A stretch of 64,000 bases of DNA from Granulicatella adiacens ATCC 49175 (GTDB taxonomy: Bacteria > Bacillota > Bacilli > Lactobacillales > Aerococcaceae). The stretch is taken from assembly GCF_025150565.1 (NCBI RefSeq), contig NZ_CP102283.1, positions 744,001-808,000 of the forward strand, given 5' to 3'. The notes under the pieces are model-generated. The model saw only the letters and a list, made by a program, of their open reading frames with translations, did no database searches and was not told the origin of the DNA. Numbering within the stretch: position 1 is the stretch's first letter; each line of letters begins with the position of its first letter. Of the stretch, positions 53,784 through 61,728 are shown piece by piece. Position numbers and translations under genes: made by a program.

Positions 53784-53787
53784 AACA

Positions 53788-53818
53788 AAATCCCCACAGA
53801 TGTGGGGATTTTTTTTTG
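53788..53818 (+). terminator. Terminator after the DUF59 gene
   Basis: AAATCCCCACA pairs with TGTGGGGATTT around GA, followed by a long T run. Confidence 0.9.
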
Positions 53819-53854
53819 CAATAAAATAAATTCTGTCAGATAAATACGTATGGT

Positions 53855-53879
53855 GAAATTATCATATATGATAATTTTC
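53855..53879. repeat. Palindrome in the gap after the DUF59 gene
   Basis: AAATTATCAT joined to ATATGATAATTT is a perfect 22-base palindrome. No gene starts nearby, so its role is unclear. Confidence 0.35.
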
Positions 53880-54009
53880 ATGGTGCATTCAAGGGTATGT
53901 GCTTTGACTTGAATGCAGGGTGGTTATTGAGTTTCGAGTTTATGTTTAATACCGCATATATTTTATATTGTATTGTCTTATAAATTAATCATTCGATATC
54001 ATTTCCAAT

Positions 54010-54118
54010 GCCCACACCCAAATCCTTCACACTGTGAAGGATTTTGCACGACTTTTTCAAAGTCCTTTGCGTCATATCAGTCCAGTGATTCAGTCCTGAA
54101 CGTTCGCCCTCACATCCT
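54010..54118 (-). repeat. Structured repeat module, minus strand copy
   Basis: On the minus strand the module starts at the last A of the stop codon of the 101-residue gene (TAAGGATGTGAG). It contains GGACTTTGAAAAAGTCGTGC, the counterpart of the GGACTCG-GAA-CGAGTCGTGC hairpin with a changed but complementary stem, and the core TCACAGTGTGA (plus 54027-54037) in AAATCCT/AGGATTT. It is shorter and more diverged than the other copies. Confidence 0.75.
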
Positions 54119-54423
54119 TAGTCTTCTCCCGGTCTCATCGGGCGTTTATATTTACTCTTTGATTCTTGTCGGATGATGGTATGTGGGGATTTACGTCCCG
54201 CATTTGAGTTTCGAAAGAGCATTTGCATTTTTTCGTCGTCGAAGAGTTCAAGGTTTTGATCGACGAAGTGACTTGCATCAGCTTTCCAATCGGAATGATA
54301 GTAATTGAATAATTCAGCCATTGCGATAGTTTTATCGGTGGCACTCCCTTTAAATTCAGGGTCTGTTACTTCTGTTAAGTATTGTTGCATTTTTGCAATT
54401 CTATTTTTATCAAAATCTGCCAT
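54118..54423 (-). CDS. Conserved-looking hypothetical protein, 101 residues
   Basis: I do not recognise this protein. It is mostly helical and charged at the N-terminus (NRIAKMQQYLTEVTDPEF), has aromatic residues in FNYYHSDWK, and a basic tail with KSKYKRPMRPGED. There is no membrane segment or signal. The ATG has AGAGGCG upstream, and codon use looks like its neighbours. A repeat module begins at its stop codon. The divergent MATE gene shares the upstream region. Confidence 0.65.
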   Translation of the reverse strand: MADFDKNRIAKMQQYLTEVTDPEFKGSATDKTIAMAELFNYYHSDWKADASHFVDQNLELFDDEKMQMLFRNSNAGRKSPHTIIRQESKSKYKRPMRPGED

Positions 54424-54554
54424 AACGTTCGCCTCTTTTCATTTATATTTTATCACAGCTCTGTTTTTGAAAAAAGAACTATTTAAATTACTGTTCATTT
54501 TTATTTGTTTGCATTATACTAGATAATGCTGTTTTTTAGAAAGGAGAGTGAATT

Positions 54555-55895
54555 ATGGCAAAAGATATGACAAGTGGCAAGCCTATCAAGTTGATTTGGA
54601 ACTTTACGATTCCGTTATTAATCGGTAATTTATTTCAACAATTATATAACATGGCGGATACATTTATCGTTGGACGAACGATTGGTGTTCATGCATTAGC
54701 TTCTGTTGGCTCAACTGGAAGTATTATCTTTCTTATTTTAGGATTTGCAAATGGATTAACGGCAGGATTAGCCATTCCACTTGCGCAAAGATACGGCGCT
54801 AAAGATTATTTAGGAGTAAAGCGTAGTTTTTATGTATCCATACTCATTTCTGCCGTGGTTGCTATTCTTCTAACAATTCTCAGTATGGTTTTTTGTCGTC
54901 AAATTTTAGAAGTCATGCAAACACCAGCTGAAATTATTGATGGCGCTTATGATTATTTGATGGTCATTTTTGCGGGAATCTTCTCATCTATGGCATTTAA
55001 CTTACTGTCTAACATTTTCCGTTCTATTGGAGATGCGAAAACGCCATTGTATTTCCTTGTGATTGCTTGCATCATGAATATTATTCTAGATGTTGTTTTT
55101 ATTGCTGGGTTCGGAATGGGAGTTGAAGGAGCAGGATATGCGACAGTTCTTTCTCAAATTTTTTCTGTTCTCGCATGTATTATTTATATATGGAAGAAAA
55201 TTCCTATTTTAAGATTGAACTCAAAAGACTTCGTTGCAGAATCTTCGGACGTTAAAGAACATGTTCGTATTTCGTTTCCGATGGCCTTTCAATCCTCCAT
55301 TATTGCAATAGGGGCCATTATTATTCAAATCACTTTAAATCAATTGGGAGCAACTGCTGTAGCTGCTTATACAGCTGCACAAAAAATTGATCAGGTTGCT
55401 ATTCTTCCAATGATGTCCTTTGGAGTAACGATGGCAACTTTCGTGGCTCAAAATTATGGAGCAAAAAAATACGATCGTATTTGGAGAGGCGTACGAGACT
55501 GCATTAAGTTATCCCTGACTTTTGCCATTTCGGTAGGAATTATTCTCAATCTGTTTAGTCCTATTTTTATTCGTGCTTTTGTCGGCGTTGGACATGAAGA
55601 AGTGGTTGAGTTAGGGGCGATTTATTTTATAACGAATGGAACGATGTATAGTCTTTTATCATTGCTCTTTATTTATCGATACACTTTACAAGGGGTAGGA
55701 AAGACTTTTACACCTACCGTAGCGGGAATTATGGAATTATTTATGCGTGCGTTTGCAGCCGTAGTACTTTCTAATTTATACGGGTATACGGGAGCAACGA
55801 TGGCAAACCCATTAGCATGGCTAGGTTCGTTAATTCCACTGATGATCGCATATTATTTATTTAAGAATAAATTTCCAGCAGAGCAGTTTTCTTAA
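54555..55895 (+). CDS. MATE family efflux transporter
   Basis: The 446-residue membrane protein has twelve predicted helices and the MATE start PLLIGNLFQQLYNMADTFIVGRTIG, followed by GFANGLTAGLAIPLAQRYGAKD and, in the second half, IGAIIIQITLNQLGATAVAAYTAAQKID. This family exports drugs or metabolites in exchange for Na+ or H+. The substrate is unknown. The ribosome site AAAGGAGAG is good. A weak hairpin (TTTCGGG/CCCGAAA, 55925-55946) follows without a strong T run. Confidence 0.92.
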   Translation: MAKDMTSGKPIKLIWNFTIPLLIGNLFQQLYNMADTFIVGRTIGVHALASVGSTGSIIFLILGFANGLTAGLAIPLAQRYGAKDYLGVKRSFYVSILISAVVAILLTILSMVFCRQILEVMQTPAEIIDGAYDYLMVIFAGIFSSMAFNLLSNIFRSIGDAKTPLYFLVIACIMNIILDVVFIAGFGMGVEGAGYATVLSQIFSVLACIIYIWKKIPILRLNSKDFVAESSDVKEHVRISFPMAFQSSIIAIGAIIIQITLNQLGATAVAAYTAAQKIDQVAILPMMSFGVTMATFVAQNYGAKKYDRIWRGVRDCIKLSLTFAISVGIILNLFSPIFIRAFVGVGHEEVVELGAIYFITNGTMYSLLSLLFIYRYTLQGVGKTFTPTVAGIMELFMRAFAAVVLSNLYGYTGATMANPLAWLGSLIPLMIAYYLFKNKFPAEQFS

Positions 55896-56001
55896 TGAGT
55901 ATATAAAAAATGTTATATCCTAAGTTTCGGGGAATTAATCCCGAAATATATAAATTTATATGAAGAAATTATGATAACATTTATAAAATGTTCTTTTTTA
56001 T

Positions 56002-56010
56002 GTTACAATT
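56002..56010 (+). promoter_or_regulatory. Candidate extended -10 promoter of the adhesin gene
   Basis: TGTTACAAT lies 116 bases before the adhesin start, leaving a leader of about 110 bases. The -35 region is weak. Confidence 0.45.
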
Positions 56011-56126
56011 TAATCGATAGTTAACAATTATTGTGGAAAGGTGATGATTTTTTTCTTATTTGGGGAATGAGAGGTTAGTTGCTCATGTGTTATGTTGGGA
56101 AACGCACATAGAAAAAGGAGATTAAG

Positions 56127-59100
56127 ATGAAACAAAAATTTTTAAAATTATTGTCGCTGTTTGTCGTCGTTGGTTTTCTCATGCAAGGATTGAATTCTTC
56201 AGTATTTGCGCAGGGAACGCCTCAGGAAGTAGATGCAACGATTACACATTTTGAAATCCAAAATGCAAATAAAAAGTCTGTTAACGAGTTAAATAAAAAC
56301 GACTTCTTTTACTTAGCAATGGATTGGCAAGTAAGTAATTCGGGTTCTGTATTACATTCTGGTGATTATTTCGATATTACACTACCCAATAATTTAACAT
56401 TTCCACCTGGATATTCAGAACCCCAATTTGATTTAACGGATTCTGAGGGGAATGTTATAGCTAGAGCTGTTGTGACTACAGGCCCTGAAGCTATTGGAGG
56501 TAAGATTCGAGTTACCTTTAATGACAAAATTAATAATAAATATAATGTAAAAGGGAAACTTTATTTAGGTGCTCTATTTAATAAACGTGTTACAAAAGAC
56601 AATGTGGTTAACCAATTTGATATTTCTGTTAAAGGGAAAGTCACTTCTACAAATCTTAAGGTAACAAAAGTAGGAGTTCCATCAGATCAAATTATTTCTA
56701 AATGGGGTCAACAAGTTACACAAAATGGCCAACGGATTGATCAAGTAGAATGGTATGCAAATATCAACTATGCTAAAGCAGATTTAAAAAATGCGGTTAT
56801 TACAGATGAACTTCCAAATGGAGAAACTTATATTCCGGGTTCTTTTGTGTTAGAAGAAGTAGAATATACAGATGAAGGTGCAATTCTTAGAAGACTTAAG
56901 AACATTAGTTTAGAAGGCAAACTTCAACTTAGAAACAATAACCAATCATTTACGATTAATATGGGAGATACTGGAGCGAAACAATATCGCTTAACTTATA
57001 GAACGACTTACACTATTGGTTCTTCTCTAAGAAATAAAATTAAAGTAACGCATGCAGGTGGTTCGAAAGAACACGGATTTACTTATAAGTCATCAGAAGC
57101 TGGTGGTACTGCCGATGGACAATTAGCAAGTAAAATCAAATTGACGAAAGTCGATGAAGAAGATAAAAATATTGTTCTTGCAAATGCGGTGTTCGAAGTC
57201 ACTGGTCCAGACAACCAAAAATTCGAACTAAAAACGGGTAATGACGGTACGATTATTTCTGGTGTGTTAAAACAAGGAACATACACAGTCAGAGAAATTC
57301 AAGCTCCTACTGGGTATCAATTAAATGGAGATACATTTACTTTAGAAGTAACTCCTAAAGGTGGAGCCTTAAAAACTGTTACTAATAAGAGAATTAAAAT
57401 CAACATTTCTGGTGAAAAAACATGGGATGATGCCAATGATCAAGATGGAAAACGTCCTTCAAAAATCAGAGTGAACTTACTAGATGAAAATCAAAAGGTA
57501 GTTCAATCTAAAGATGTGACACCAGATGCTTCTGGTAAATGGAAGTATACATTTGAAAATGTAGATGAATATAATGTCAAAACCGGTAAAAAGATGAATT
57601 ACACGATTACCGAAGAAGCGGTAGAAGGGTATACAACAGAAGTTACAGGATATGACATCAAAAACTCGTACACACCTAAAAAGACAAGTATCCAAGTGAC
57701 TAAGAGCTGGAATGACGCCGAAGATCAAGACGGAAAACGTCCTACAAGTGTCACCATCACTCTTTATGCAGATGGTCAAAAAACAGATCAAACGCTTGTC
57801 TTAAATAAAGAAAACAATTGGACAGGAAGCTTCTCAAATCTTGATGTGTATAAAGCAGGTAAGAAAATTGAATACACTATTAAGGAAACGACTGTTGAAA
57901 ATGGATATGCAAGTTCAACAGCAGGTAGCGTAGAACAAGGCTTCACTGTTACAAATAGTAGAACTCCAGAAAAAACTTCTGTGAAGGGAACTAAAACATG
58001 GGATGATGCTAACGACCAAGATGGCAAACGTCCAAAAGAAATTACCATTAAATTGTTGAAGAATGGTCAAGAATTTAAAACTCAAAAAGTTACTGCAGCT
58101 GATGGTTGGAAATGGAGTTTTGATAATCTAGACAAGTATGAGAATAAACAAGAAATTACTTATACTGTTGTAGAAGAACAAGTAGAAGGCTATACAACTA
58201 AAGTAAATGGGTACGATATCACAAACTCGTATACACCTGGTAAAACAAGCGTACAAGTAACAAAATCTTGGGATGATGCGAATAACCAAGATGGCAAACG
58301 TCCTGCAACAGTAACGGTTACTTTATATGCAGATGGCCAAAAAACAGATAAGACTCTTCAATTAACGAAAGAAAACAATTGGACAGGAAGCTTTACAGAT
58401 TTAGATGAATACAAAGATGGTAAAAAGATTGAGTATTCTATTAAAGAAGAAGCTGTTAAAAATGGTTATGTGAGCCAAGTGTCAGGAGATGCTAAAAAAG
58501 GTTTCGTAGTGACAAACTCTAGAACTCCTGAAAAGACTTCTGTTAAAGGAAGTAAAACTTGGGATGATGCCAACAACCAAGATGGCAAACGTCCAAAAGA
58601 AATCACAATCAACTTATTGAAGAATGGTCAACAAGTGGCTACGAAGAAAGTAACAGAGGCTGACGAGTGGAAATGGAGCTTTGAAAATCTTGACAAGTAT
58701 GAGAATGGACAAGAAATCACTTATACAATTGTAGAAGAAAAAGTGGAAGGCTACACAGCTACGGTTAAAGACTTCAACGTCACAAACTCTTATACTCCAG
58801 GGAAGACAAGTATCCAAGTAACAAAAGCTTGGGATGATGCTAATGACCAAGATGGTGTTCGTCCAACAAGTGTAACGATTAAGTTACTTGCAGATGGAAA
58901 AGAAACAGATAAGAAATTAGTATTATCGAAAGAGAATAACTGGACAGGTAACTTCACAGATCTTGATGAATATAAAGATGGTAAGAAGATTGAATATACA
59001 ATTTCTGAAGAAACAGTAGGAAAAGGATATACAACTCTGATTACAGGAAATGTTCAAGAAGGATTTGTGGTTACAAACAAGAGAACTCCAAATACGCCTC

Positions 59101-59219
59101 CTGAAAAACCAAAAGATGAGTTACCGAAGACAGGTACAGCTGCTTCATTAGCACTTCTTGGAGCGGTAGCCCTAATTGGTGGAGTGGCATTATTAAAGTT
59201 TCAAAGAAAAGAAAACTAA
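56127..59219 (+). CDS. LPxTG-anchored MSCRAMM-like adhesin with six Cna_B repeats
   Basis: The 1030-residue surface protein starts with a signal peptide cut near SSVFAQ (residue 29). Residues 35-320 look like the two Ig-like adhesin domains of collagen/fibrinogen-binding MSCRAMMs, ending in the latch-like YRLTYRTTYT. A SpaA/prealbumin-like domain follows (about 333-425; ASKIKLTKVDEEDK, TYTVREIQAPTGY). Then come six Cna_B repeats of 90-97 residues (about 429-990), each starting like KTWDDANDQDGKRP and containing Lys, Glu and Asn suited to internal isopeptide bonds. The end is LPKTG, a hydrophobic stretch and KFQRKEN for sortase anchoring. The ligand is unknown and no sortase gene is in the window. 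Confidence 0.92.
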   Translation: MKQKFLKLLSLFVVVGFLMQGLNSSVFAQGTPQEVDATITHFEIQNANKKSVNELNKNDFFYLAMDWQVSNSGSVLHSGDYFDITLPNNLTFPPGYSEPQFDLTDSEGNVIARAVVTTGPEAIGGKIRVTFNDKINNKYNVKGKLYLGALFNKRVTKDNVVNQFDISVKGKVTSTNLKVTKVGVPSDQIISKWGQQVTQNGQRIDQVEWYANINYAKADLKNAVITDELPNGETYIPGSFVLEEVEYTDEGAILRRLKNISLEGKLQLRNNNQSFTINMGDTGAKQYRLTYRTTYTIGSSLRNKIKVTHAGGSKEHGFTYKSSEAGGTADGQLASKIKLTKVDEEDKNIVLANAVFEVTGPDNQKFELKTGNDGTIISGVLKQGTYTVREIQAPTGYQLNGDTFTLEVTPKGGALKTVTNKRIKINISGEKTWDDANDQDGKRPSKIRVNLLDENQKVVQSKDVTPDASGKWKYTFENVDEYNVKTGKKMNYTITEEAVEGYTTEVTGYDIKNSYTPKKTSIQVTKSWNDAEDQDGKRPTSVTITLYADGQKTDQTLVLNKENNWTGSFSNLDVYKAGKKIEYTIKETTVENGYASSTAGSVEQGFTVTNSRTPEKTSVKGTKTWDDANDQDGKRPKEITIKLLKNGQEFKTQKVTAADGWKWSFDNLDKYENKQEITYTVVEEQVEGYTTKVNGYDITNSYTPGKTSVQVTKSWDDANNQDGKRPATVTVTLYADGQKTDKTLQLTKENNWTGSFTDLDEYKDGKKIEYSIKEEAVKNGYVSQVSGDAKKGFVVTNSRTPEKTSVKGSKTWDDANNQDGKRPKEITINLLKNGQQVATKKVTEADEWKWSFENLDKYENGQEITYTIVEEKVEGYTATVKDFNVTNSYTPGKTSIQVTKAWDDANDQDGVRPTSVTIKLLADGKETDKKLVLSKENNWTGNFTDLDEYKDGKKIEYTISEETVGKGYTTLITGNVQEGFVVTNKRTPNTPPEKPKDELPKTGTAASLALLGAVALIGGVALLKFQRKEN
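57411..59090 (+). repeat. Six in-frame Cna_B coding repeats in alternating A and B types
   Basis: Repeat starts are near 57420, 57705, 57996, 58266, 58558 and 58827. Odd units (type A, KGTKTWDDAN start, ending SYTPGKT) are about 270-285 bases; even units (type B, QVTKSWDDAN start, ending NSRTPEKT) are about 270-292 bases. Units 3 and 5, and units 4, 2 and 6, resemble each other more than their neighbours, so the unit of duplication was an AB pair. Confidence 0.85.
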
Positions 59220-59249
59220 AATCTCTATAATATAGTAGGTTTTATGAAG

Positions 59250-59288
59250 GGAATAAGTTTTATTTAAAAACTTATTCTCTTTTTTTTG
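59250..59288 (+). terminator. Terminator after the adhesin gene
   Basis: GAATAAGTTTT pairs with AAAACTTATTC, followed by CTC and a long T run. Confidence 0.88.
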
Positions 59289-59350
59289 TTTAAAACAATA
59301 GAAAATTCATATTTAAAATATAAAGTTTTAAAATTTAACATAATAAAAGA

Positions 59351-59380
59351 TTGACAAGTGATTAAGGAAACCTTTATTAT
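59351..59380 (+). promoter_or_regulatory. Promoter of the pilin-like gene
   Basis: Perfect TTGACA (59351-59356), 18-base spacer, TATTAT (59375-59380). Confidence 0.65.
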
Positions 59381-59423
59381 AACCGTAGTGGACTATAACT
59401 AAAAATTAGGAGGACAATTATAG

Positions 59424-61631
59424 ATGAAAAAATTATTTCATTCTTTTGTAGCACTATTGATGCTAGTATCGGTCTTCGTACCTTTACTTAAAATGAATAG
59501 TGTTGTTAACGCTGCTGAAAAACCATCTTCAGAATATACGTTAACGACGGTACCAACGATTAATACTAATAAATTAGTCGACCACGCAAAATATGGTGAA
59601 GGTAAGTTCTATCTACAAACAACTTACAAATTCCCAGATAATGTTACCCTTAACAATGGGGATTTTGTTACTTATCAAGTTCCTGCGGAGTTCAAAATTG
59701 AACAAGATTCAACAACTCCATTAAAGGCTGCAAATGGGGAAACTATTGCGGAATTGACAACAGACAAAGCAACAAATACTGCTAAAATTACTGTTACAAA
59801 TGAAGAATACTTCAAAAAGTTCAACGAAAATAAAGAACTTGTAGCTTCATTTACGACAGTATGGGCAGACCATGTACAAAGAAACAAGGAATATGAAATT
59901 ACTATTCCAGGTGCTGGGGTTTACCACTTAACTCGTATTGTTCCAGATGATGACCCAACTGGGTTTACTAAATGGGGGGTACAAGATTCTAATGACCCTA
60001 ACTACGTAAACTGGCGTGTACGTATTAACCGTTATGCTGAGAACTACACTGGAGTTTCTATCAAAGATACAATTCCAGAAGGTCAAGTATTAGCAAGTGA
60101 AATTACTGGTTACTACTTCCCTAACTGGGAAAACGGTGATGGAAGATCTCCATTAGACAAAGCACATGTTCAAGTAACAGATAAAAACAACTTTACTGTT
60201 ACTCCAAACGGAGACGGAACTTTACCAAACAAAGGTTTGTATTTAATTTATAGAACTCGTTTAACAAAACCTGTTGATCCAGTTACTAAACGTGTTTTAA
60301 ACCATGCGACTGTTACAACGAATGAAAAAGCTGAACCATTTGAAGTAGATGGATTTGCTCCAATTACTACAACTGATGGTGTCGGTACAGGTGCTAAATC
60401 TGACGAAGTTGAATTCCAAGTAACTAAGAAATTAGAAGGAAAAACTCTTGAAAAAGATGCTTTCAGTTTCCAATTAATCGACAAAACTGGTCAAGTAGTT
60501 GAAACAGTTAAAAACGATGAAAATGGTAAAGTGAAATTCAAAGCGATTAAATTCAGCGAAGTTGGCGAATCTGTTTACACAATTAAAGAAGTAAACGATG
60601 CTAAAAAAGGTTACACTTACGATGAAAAAACAATCACTGCTACAGTTACTGTAGAAGATGTATACGGTGAAAAAATTGCAAGTGTTAAATATGACAGCAA
60701 AGAGTTCTCTAACTCATATAAAGCTGCTCCTACAACAGTTGAATTAAAAGCTACTAAAGTTTTACAAAACAAAACTCTTGAAGCTGATAAATATACTTTT
60801 GAACTAAAAGAAAACGGTCAAGTTGTTCAAACAGCTAAGAACGCTCAAGATGGTTCAATTAAATTCCCAGCAATTACTTATGCTACAGAGGGAGTCCACA
60901 CCTATACTGTAACTGAACAAGCTGGAACTGAAGATGACGGAGTTGCATTTGATACAAATGCATACGAAGTGACTGTTGAAGTAAAAGACAATGGTGAAGG
61001 TCAATTAGTTGCTACAATTAAAAATGGAGATAACTTAACATTCACTAATGTTTACTCTGCTAAACCAGTTAAAAAAGCATTAACAGCTACTAAAGTTCTT
61101 AACGGTGGAACATTAGCTGACGATCAATTCGAATTCGAATTGAAAGAAGGCCAAAATGTTGTTGCTACAGCTAAGAACAAAGCTGATGGTTCAGTAACAT
61201 TCAAAGAAATTGAATATACAGCTGCAGGCAAACATACTTACACAGTATCAGAAAAAGCTGGTTCAGCAACTGGATATACTTACGATTCTAAAGTATACAC
61301 AGTAACTGTTGATGTTGTAGATAACGGAAAAGGTCAATTAGTTGCAAATGTAACTGATGGTGACAACTTAGTATTTACTAACAAATACGAAGAACCAACA
61401 ACTACTACAACGACAACAACAACAACTACTACAACTACAACAACAACTACAACTACAACAACTGAAACTACTACTGAAGTTCCTTCAACTGAAGCAACTA
61501 CTACAACAGTAGAAGAACCAAAAGAACCAGAATTACCAAATACTGGTGCTACAGCTACTTTAGCTGGAGCAGGTGTTGCTGTATTGTTATCAGGATTTGC
61601 AGTATTAGGATTTAAGAAAAGAGAAAACTAA
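59424..61631 (+). CDS. LPxTG-anchored protein with Spy0128/FctA-type isopeptide domains
   Basis: The 735-residue protein has a signal peptide (cut near VVNAAE, residue 31), an N-terminal adhesin-like part (about 35-310, with NWRVRINRYAENYTG and IKDTIPEGQ), and three consecutive pilin isopeptide domains of the Spy0128/FctA kind (about 332-435, 440-548, 550-655), each starting like TATKVLNGGTL and ending LVFTNKY or TFTNVY, where Lys and Asn can crosslink. A threonine-only linker follows, then LPNTG, a hydrophobic helix and GFKKREN. Codons are strongly biased, suggesting high expression. It could be a shaft pilin or a single-chain surface fibre; no pilus sortase is nearby. Confidence 0.9.
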   Translation: MKKLFHSFVALLMLVSVFVPLLKMNSVVNAAEKPSSEYTLTTVPTINTNKLVDHAKYGEGKFYLQTTYKFPDNVTLNNGDFVTYQVPAEFKIEQDSTTPLKAANGETIAELTTDKATNTAKITVTNEEYFKKFNENKELVASFTTVWADHVQRNKEYEITIPGAGVYHLTRIVPDDDPTGFTKWGVQDSNDPNYVNWRVRINRYAENYTGVSIKDTIPEGQVLASEITGYYFPNWENGDGRSPLDKAHVQVTDKNNFTVTPNGDGTLPNKGLYLIYRTRLTKPVDPVTKRVLNHATVTTNEKAEPFEVDGFAPITTTDGVGTGAKSDEVEFQVTKKLEGKTLEKDAFSFQLIDKTGQVVETVKNDENGKVKFKAIKFSEVGESVYTIKEVNDAKKGYTYDEKTITATVTVEDVYGEKIASVKYDSKEFSNSYKAAPTTVELKATKVLQNKTLEADKYTFELKENGQVVQTAKNAQDGSIKFPAITYATEGVHTYTVTEQAGTEDDGVAFDTNAYEVTVEVKDNGEGQLVATIKNGDNLTFTNVYSAKPVKKALTATKVLNGGTLADDQFEFELKEGQNVVATAKNKADGSVTFKEIEYTAAGKHTYTVSEKAGSATGYTYDSKVYTVTVDVVDNGKGQLVANVTDGDNLVFTNKYEEPTTTTTTTTTTTTTTTTTTTTTTETTTEVPSTEATTTTVEEPKEPELPNTGATATLAGAGVAVLLSGFAVLGFKKREN
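61396..61472 (+). repeat. Low-complexity ACN tract coding for polythreonine
   Basis: About 25 consecutive ACA, ACT and ACG codons form a wall-spanning threonine linker before LPNTG. In-frame length change by slippage or recombination is possible. Confidence 0.85.
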
Positions 61632-61644
61632 TCGTTAATCTTTA

Positions 61645-61679
61645 AATGAGGATGCATATGCATCCTCATTTTTTTTTTA
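61645..61679 (+). terminator. Terminator after the pilin-like gene
   Basis: AATGAGGATGCA pairs perfectly with TGCATCCTCATT and is followed by a long T run. Confidence 0.92.
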
Positions 61680-61688
61680 TTTATTAAA

Positions 61689-61697
61689 TGGTATAAT
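61689..61697 (+). promoter_or_regulatory. Extended -10 promoter of fhs
   Basis: TGGTATAAT is a perfect extended -10 directly after the terminator T run, 31 bases before the fhs start. Confidence 0.6.
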
Positions 61698-61728
61698 AAA
61701 ACGAATATACTTGAATCGAGGTGGAGAA

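Noticed and set aside
53855-53879. The palindrome AAATTATCAT/ATATGATAATTT as a terminator
   Set aside because: It is purely AT, has no T run after it, and a strong terminator already lies 40 bases upstream; kept only as a repeat of unknown role.
12340-54037. CRISPR array as an explanation for the recurring TCACAGTGYGA hairpins
   Set aside because: Copies are scattered over 42 kb, occur on both strands, have no regular spacers, and no cas genes are present.
57411-59090. Regular repeats in the adhesin gene as a CRISPR or satellite
   Set aside because: They are in frame and encode Cna_B domains with conserved Lys, Glu and Asn.
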